Source of the DNA: Hygrocybe punicea
Lineage: Eukaryota > Basidiomycota > Agaricomycetes > Agaricales > Hygrophoraceae
Direction of reading: 5' to 3'
Assembly: GCA_963556145.1 (NCBI GenBank)
Contig: OY744465.1
Location: 6,386,001-6,450,000, forward strand
Length of the DNA stretch: 64,000 nucleotides
Each line of letters opens with the position of its first letter. The stretch's first letter is position 1. The notes below the pieces were generated by a model. That model was not told where the DNA came from and did not search any database. It was given only the letters and a program-made list of their open reading frames with translations. Below, one piece after another: positions 59,228 to 64,000 of this stretch. A program made the position numbers and the translations under genes.

Positions 59228-59258
59228 GCCGTGCAAAGCAATGGCCCTCTAGCTCAAG
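59228..59258 (+). repeat. 3' terminal hairpin and end of Helitron C
   Basis: GCCGTGCAAAGCAATGGC (59228-59245) forms the hairpin; the 13 bases after it end CAAG at 59258, followed by target T. It matches Helitron B base for base except at a few positions. CTAG occurs six bases before the end. Confidence 0.8.
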
Positions 59259-59366
59259 TGGCACGATGACAAAATCATGATCAGAGGATAAACAGGATGA
59301 TCCTACGGACAGAGAAAACCAGGTGATGTGATTCTTCAGAGAGCTTGCAACTACATGATGGAACTA

Positions 59367-60724
59367 TTAGATGTGCGGTATGAAACGCGTCCAGTCTGCA
59401 GTGCGATAGGCACCAGGGGGGAGAGACCTCAGAGCCATAAAAGGGAGTACGAGCAATGTGAGGCGGGCAAAAACGTACAGAGCAATCACCGGGGTGAGAA
59501 TGACCACAATCACTGGGGTGAGAATGAGCTTGAGAAAGACATCGATGACGTTCGACTTGACAAAGATCATCAACAACGAGATAAAAACTGGTACAACTGT
59601 CACCGAAATAGCAGAGACTCGCCAAAGAAATTGTTCGGTGTGCGTTGGAAAGTAAAACGCCCAAGCAACACAGTGAATCCCACCAAAAACTATTCCAACA
59701 ACCGCAGCCATGAGCCTACTATCCCTGGAATCAGATTTCTGCTCTGGACCGAATGTTCCCACTCGTCTTTTGTTCGATTCGAAGCTTGTTCCATTGAGAC
59801 TTGGAACAAATACGAGGAATGGCAGGATAACGACAGTCCACGATACTCCATCTTCAACCACCATTTTTGCAATGGGTCGGTAAGCCTCTCTCAGGAAGTC
59901 GGCCAGTCCTCGCTTGACTGTATTCCACAGTGAAGTTGAACGTAAAACTCTCTCCGCTCTCGCATTGCTTGCCCCGCTGTCCTCTCTCTCGTTTTCCTTG
60001 TCCTTTCCCCCGTCCGCCCACACTCGTACAGGGCGACTCACATTCAGCGGCTTGTTCCACCAAAGAACGTACGTTGCAAGGTTAAGCACAGCGAATGCAC
60101 CTGTAGCAACCTCCAACTCTGTCACAGGAAGGCCTTCGACAGCCCGCGCGATACACTGGAGAATGAACCACCCCGTTTGCAGTAATGCAAAAGCTTTCGA
60201 TAGTACGTCCCCTTTACTCCTGTCCTGGATCTCCTCTTCCAATAGACTCGTTTTGTGCTTCTCAGGTAGATTGGGGACATCGTCGATCGTGATTGTGTGG
60301 ATCGGTATGCCATTTTCATCGCACTGCATGTAACCGCCCATCACAACAAAGAACCCGTGCGTCTTGGTCCATCCATACTCTGAAATGTATCACCATCAAT
60401 CTCGCAGAACATGTCAAGGCCCTCACTCTTGTTATCCTTGGCAATCTTGCAAGCTGCGAGCAATTGTCGCGTCGCCCATCCCACGATCAATTCAGGTGCC
60501 AGCAATGCCAGCAACATTATCCACAAACGACGTGCGGCTCTCCTGCCCCAACTATCTTCTGGCGCTGGGATATTCGGATGGATCGCGAGCCAGATACAGG
60601 CGAATAATGTCACAAGACAGCTCCAAATGATATTCCAGATCGTTCGGCATTTATCCAAGTTGCGGCAAGAGGATGGTGCGAGGTTTATGATCGAAGAAGT
60701 GTTGGCTAAGATGGGGATGATCAT
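59367..60724 (-). CDS. Multi-pass integral membrane protein (basidiomycete family)
   Basis: Two-exon minus-strand host gene. Exon 1 (60724 down to 60427) carries WNIIWSCLVTLFACIWLAIH and NIPAPEDSWGRRAARRLWIM. A 47-nt intron (60380-60426, GTGAGG..CAG) joins it in frame to KYGWTKTHGFFVVMGGYMQC. Exon 2 contains LLQTGWFILQCIARAVEGLP, EVATGAFAVLNLATYVLWWN and several hydrophobic segments (PFLVFVPSL, VVGIVFGGIHCVAWAF, VFISLLMIF, LILTPVIVVILTPVI). It ends RTADWTRFIPHI, as I remember for a large Agaricomycete family of uncharacterised membrane proteins. Function unknown. It lies 109 bases from the 3' end of Helitron C. Extra 5' exons upstream of 60724 are possible. Confidence 0.7.
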
Positions 60725-60788
60725 GGTGCACTGTCAAGCTCTCACTGCCCTGATCCTCGAGGCATCAACGCCACCATCTCAAAGTTGA

Positions 60789-63700
60789 CGCCGAAGAACC
60801 ATTTCAGGAGAGCGTAGAGTACAACCCATTGTTACGTATGGGTTGGACTAATAGAAAACAAATCTTGAGAAATGCGATGGTATGCACCCTTTCCGCTCAT
60901 CCTACCAAAGTATTTCTTCTTCTCTATCGTGTCGCCTTGCGGCCCTCATCTACCATGAAACAATGCCCACAGCATGTACTCCCTCCTAAACTCCTGCACG
61001 ACGGTGACGGGGTACAGGACAGAACGAATGCAAGGCCCAGTGATAAGGCCAAGAATGCCAATTCTCGCGCTCCAGGACGACGAATCCGTGAGTAGAGAAG
61101 ATTCGCTACGTAGTATACAGCATTTGAGTGAAGAAAAAAAAACTCACCCCGCGTTCGTGCAATCTTGAGGTCTGTCCCGAACCAAATGAGACTAAGATCA
61201 TTGACGGAATGTCCGGTTTCTAGCCGGGCGACCTGTTGCATTCGCATGAGATCGTTTATGAAACTCCACTGAAAATAGTAATATAGCGTCAAATTACCCG
61301 CCAATACTCCCCCTCGGTCCTTGGTCCTGGTGGAAATGCAAGGAAGTTAACATTTTGGAAACCAGCGAGAAGATTCGTCCTAATTTCGTAGTCATCTCAT
61401 CATGATGCACGTTTTTCATCAGAGTTGCATCGCAATACAGGACTCGCACAAGTCGCGTTGACCATCCTCTGGGACTGTCGGTGTCAATGTCAGGAAGGAT
61501 GCGGTGCTAGATTCAATTGCAATGCGGTTCCGGCACAAACACTGTCACGATCTACATCCTGGAAGCCATCGTCAGCACTGGCATGAGCCTGAGTGCGCCA
61601 CCAAATAACTCGGGACATACCTTCTGATATGGCATCTTTCCCAAATCCTGCCCGTTCATCTGCACCGGCACCCATTCCCTCAAACTGTATTCGCAAGTCA
61701 GCATAAATCCCACATAAGCTCAGCAACAAGAACAACTGGCAGTGGCGTCATCATCATCGTGATGTTCTTTTTCTCGTTCTCCGGCTGGCATCTCTCGTCG
61801 CTCGGTGCAATAAGTCTCAACAGGATCACTTTCAGCGCATTCCTCAAGTGGTACCACGGTGGGGCCGGATGTGGCTCCTTCAGTGTCCCCCCCCCCACAT
61901 CGTCTGCATCCACACGCAGGCACCTTCGCGTCAGACGCTCTTACCAATGCATCAACCTTTGCCTTCTACCGGTATAAGGCGAGTGAATAACTGTCAGTCG
62001 CATCTGGTTGGGTAGCTGGTGCAGAGGATAGAACGCACCCCAGCACAACCACCTCGGCCCATTTCTCCTTTGCCTTGATGAACCCATCTTTGGTGAGCAC
62101 GGCGAGCTCTTCGAGCAATATGTCCTTATGCCCAGTTAGGGACTGTGGGTTATAGTGAACTGGTTGTACCGGCACGAGGTTGGAAAAAAATTGCTCACCG
62201 TTTTCATCGATCGCCATCCAAGCTCTGTAGGTAGAGATTTGCGCCGCGACCTTGTTAAGTGACAACTAAGTACTACAGCCCATATAGCGATACCGGTAGA
62301 ACAGATTGCAGCCTTGAATTGACTTCCGTCTCGACACTTTAGGTCGCTAAGAGAAACAAAACGACTCCTGTCGAAGTAACAGAATCATTCCTAGACTTTG
62401 AGAACCATGGCCACAAAGGCCTGGGTTGACTCCTGCAGCTCTGTACCAACGTATTGCCCGATGTCGTCCACCTCTTTTGAATACTCTGCTCTCACCACCA
62501 GACAATGCCCACAGCAATGTACTCTGCGCTCATTATCTGCGACACGGCATACAGAATGGCCGATACCAAAGGTCGGAGGGCCCAAGTGAACAGGCTGGAT
62601 AATCCCGCCTGGGTGACCAAGATGTCTGGCAAATTCGTCGAGAGAGAGGGAAGATTGGTTACTACAGTATCTGACCGAAGAATGAAACTCACCTCCTTCG
62701 TGGAATGTTGGCGCAATCTTGGTACCTTTTCACGAAAGCCAAACTTCTTTTTGAGACATGTCCATTTTCTACCTATCCTTTACCTCCCCGACGGATCAGC
62801 GGCACAATTGGCGAGATGACGAGCTTGAGTATGTTGATGGCGGATTGGAGATAACATTTACGAAACTTCGTCAAGTGCTGGCTCGGAGCCTTCATGTACT
62901 ACGTTCCCGTTAAGTTACGTTCATCCTCGATCTTCCCGTCATTGGGGAAGACTACCGATGAGCTGACCCTCGAACGTGTCCTGATGCATGGCATACGTAT
63001 GTACTTGTGAGTCAGTACCGATTCATCATTTATAGAGCAAGTGCATACCAGCGTCATCAAGTCTTCTAAAAAAAACCTTGCTAAACCACTCCAGGTGGAT
63101 CTCCACGTGCCTCGCAGAGACTGAAACCAAAAGCCAGACAACTCCTATGATGTCAAACCGAGAACGGAGTGAAAGCAATTGTGGTGTGGCCATATAGAAC
63201 AGATTGTCACATGTTCCCTGTATAACAGCATTGCGAATAAAGCGCCTGCCTTAGACAGTTATAGCAGGGAAACATAGGCTTCAGTGATTGCGAGACGGGG
63301 TCCTTGACCTCACCTGACTCTGCGTGCCACATAAAGGATAATGTAGGTGTGATTGTCGGGGTGATAGCTAGGTATCGGCTATGGTAGTAGGAACGAGCTT
63401 GTAAGAAGGGCAATGATAGGTCTAACAAATGTTGAATAGGAGATAACCAAGAAGACTCACCATTGATAATCGGTCTAGAACGAGTCAACCCGGGCCACTG
63501 GCAGATGGAGAATGTTGGGTGTAAGCTATCCCAATCCAAGTAGCGAACGCCTTGAAGGAGAATAGACGGACGACAATCGTGTGATCCAATAGAATAATTG
63601 CTGTAGTAAACGCCGGCGAGAGCAGGTTCGCATTGACTCTGAGCACTGAGCGACTGACATCGGCCATGGAAGAGGGCCAGCGCTGAGTCAAAACAACATT

Positions 63701-64000
63701 GACTTGGATGGGCCACTTGGCTCAGGTGGATCGATCCAACCATTGGCATGCATTGCTCCTATACTTCCAGGCCAACGGTTCTCAGAAGGTATCGAGGCCG
63801 GGGATGAAATTATACCGCCTGTGTGAGCAGCGTGGGCCTTGTTCAATAACGACTCAGAGTAGCCGGAAGTGACTCGGATGCTGGATTCAATTGTTGTGCG
63901 GTTCCAGCACAAACGCGCTCACGATCTACATCCAGTCAATTGTCTGCGTCAGCCGGGGTACACCGCCAAATACACATCTCGGTACGTACCTTCTGATACA
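60789..64000 (-). other. Host region with decayed membrane-protein gene fragments
   Basis: Minus-strand pieces suggest several broken paralogues: MQQVARLETGHSVNDLSLIW (61180-61250), HYNPQSLTGHKDILLEELAV (62090-62150), KAKEKWAEVVVLGCVLSSAP (62020-62080) and VSAILYAVSQIMSAEYIAVG (62500-62560). Similar nucleotide blocks recur: the 61525-61630 segment (GCGGTTCCGGCACAAAC..GATCTACATCC..CATACCTTCTGATA) is repeated at 63898-64000, and ACAATGCCCACAGCA occurs at 60960 and 62502. No complete gene could be joined. They may be multi-exon genes of the same family as 59367-60724, or its pseudogenes. Confidence 0.35.

Larger units (their letters stand above)
43179..59258 (+). mobile_element. Giant Helitron copy C, main part
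   Basis: Continuation of the element that starts at 16833. After the right hairpin arm (TATTTAGGACTCGG) come TTGCGGCAAATGCCGC (43241-43256), a GC-rich minisatellite, gene 2 (minus, 44578-45747), gene 1 (plus, 46595-49015), a captured NACHT fragment, the small gene (50475 on) and the Rep-helicase-protease gene (51258-59174). The 3' hairpin is at 59228-59245 and the terminus CAAG at 59255-59258, before T. Total length is 18 + 16080 bases. This is the best preserved copy: genes 1 and 2 look intact and the Rep gene has one nonsense codon. Confidence 0.85.

Overview
The window looks like a transposon-packed chromosomal region of a mushroom-forming basidiomycete (Agaricomycete). This rests on introns of about 50-60 nt with GT..AG ends, a Plavaka-type DNA transposon, a Helitron of Rep/Pif1 type, and a small amount of host sequence coding for basidiomycete-style multi-pass membrane proteins. 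I see no rRNA or tRNA gene, no CRISPR array and no bacterial operon.

The main result is a nest of large (about 16 kb) Helitrons, read here as three copies of one multi-gene element. In element orientation each copy has: a 5' end starting TTCCGAGTCC in a perfect or near-perfect hairpin; gene 2 (reverse strand); gene 1 (forward, head-to-head with gene 2); a small gene with an N-terminal hydrophobic segment (forward); a huge Rep/HUH - Pif1 helicase - USP-like cysteine protease gene (forward); and a 3' hairpin followed by CAAG|T. Copy A (minus strand) has its 5' end at 13791 and runs off the left edge, so its Rep/helicase part is outside the window. Copy B (minus strand) fills 16851-43178. Copy C (plus strand) is split: its first 18 bases are at 16833-16850 and the rest is 43179-59258. 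Copy B sits exactly in the loop of copy C's 5' hairpin. Removing B restores a hairpin like those at the other 5' ends, and once secondary insertions are subtracted all copies come to about 16 kb.

Layout from left to right. 1-13791: copy A, interrupted by a 6.3-kb Plavaka transposon (7355-13683) and carrying fragments of a YTH-family-like RNA-binding protein and of a NACHT NTPase. 13792-13976: 5' end of a further Helitron (D) that received A. 13977-16832: host DNA with decayed membrane-protein exons. 16833-16850: start of C. 16851-43178: copy B, itself interrupted by Helitron E (21358-29181), which has no genes but contains an 82-bp palindromic array, a 168/179-bp satellite with a 1545-bp higher-order repeat, and a CACTA-like MITE. 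B also holds an AT-rich LTR-like block (about 34308-37205). 43179-59258: rest of C, the best preserved copy. 59259-64000: host DNA with a convincing membrane-protein gene (59367-60724) and decayed relatives.

By inference, the Rep/HUH domain nicks and joins DNA and the Pif1 helicase unwinds it. The divergent gene pair, with basic nuclear-localisation-like runs in gene 1, may supply accessory nuclear factors. The role of the USP-like domain is unknown. The boundaries, gene order and stop codons are read directly from the sequence; the functions are inferred.
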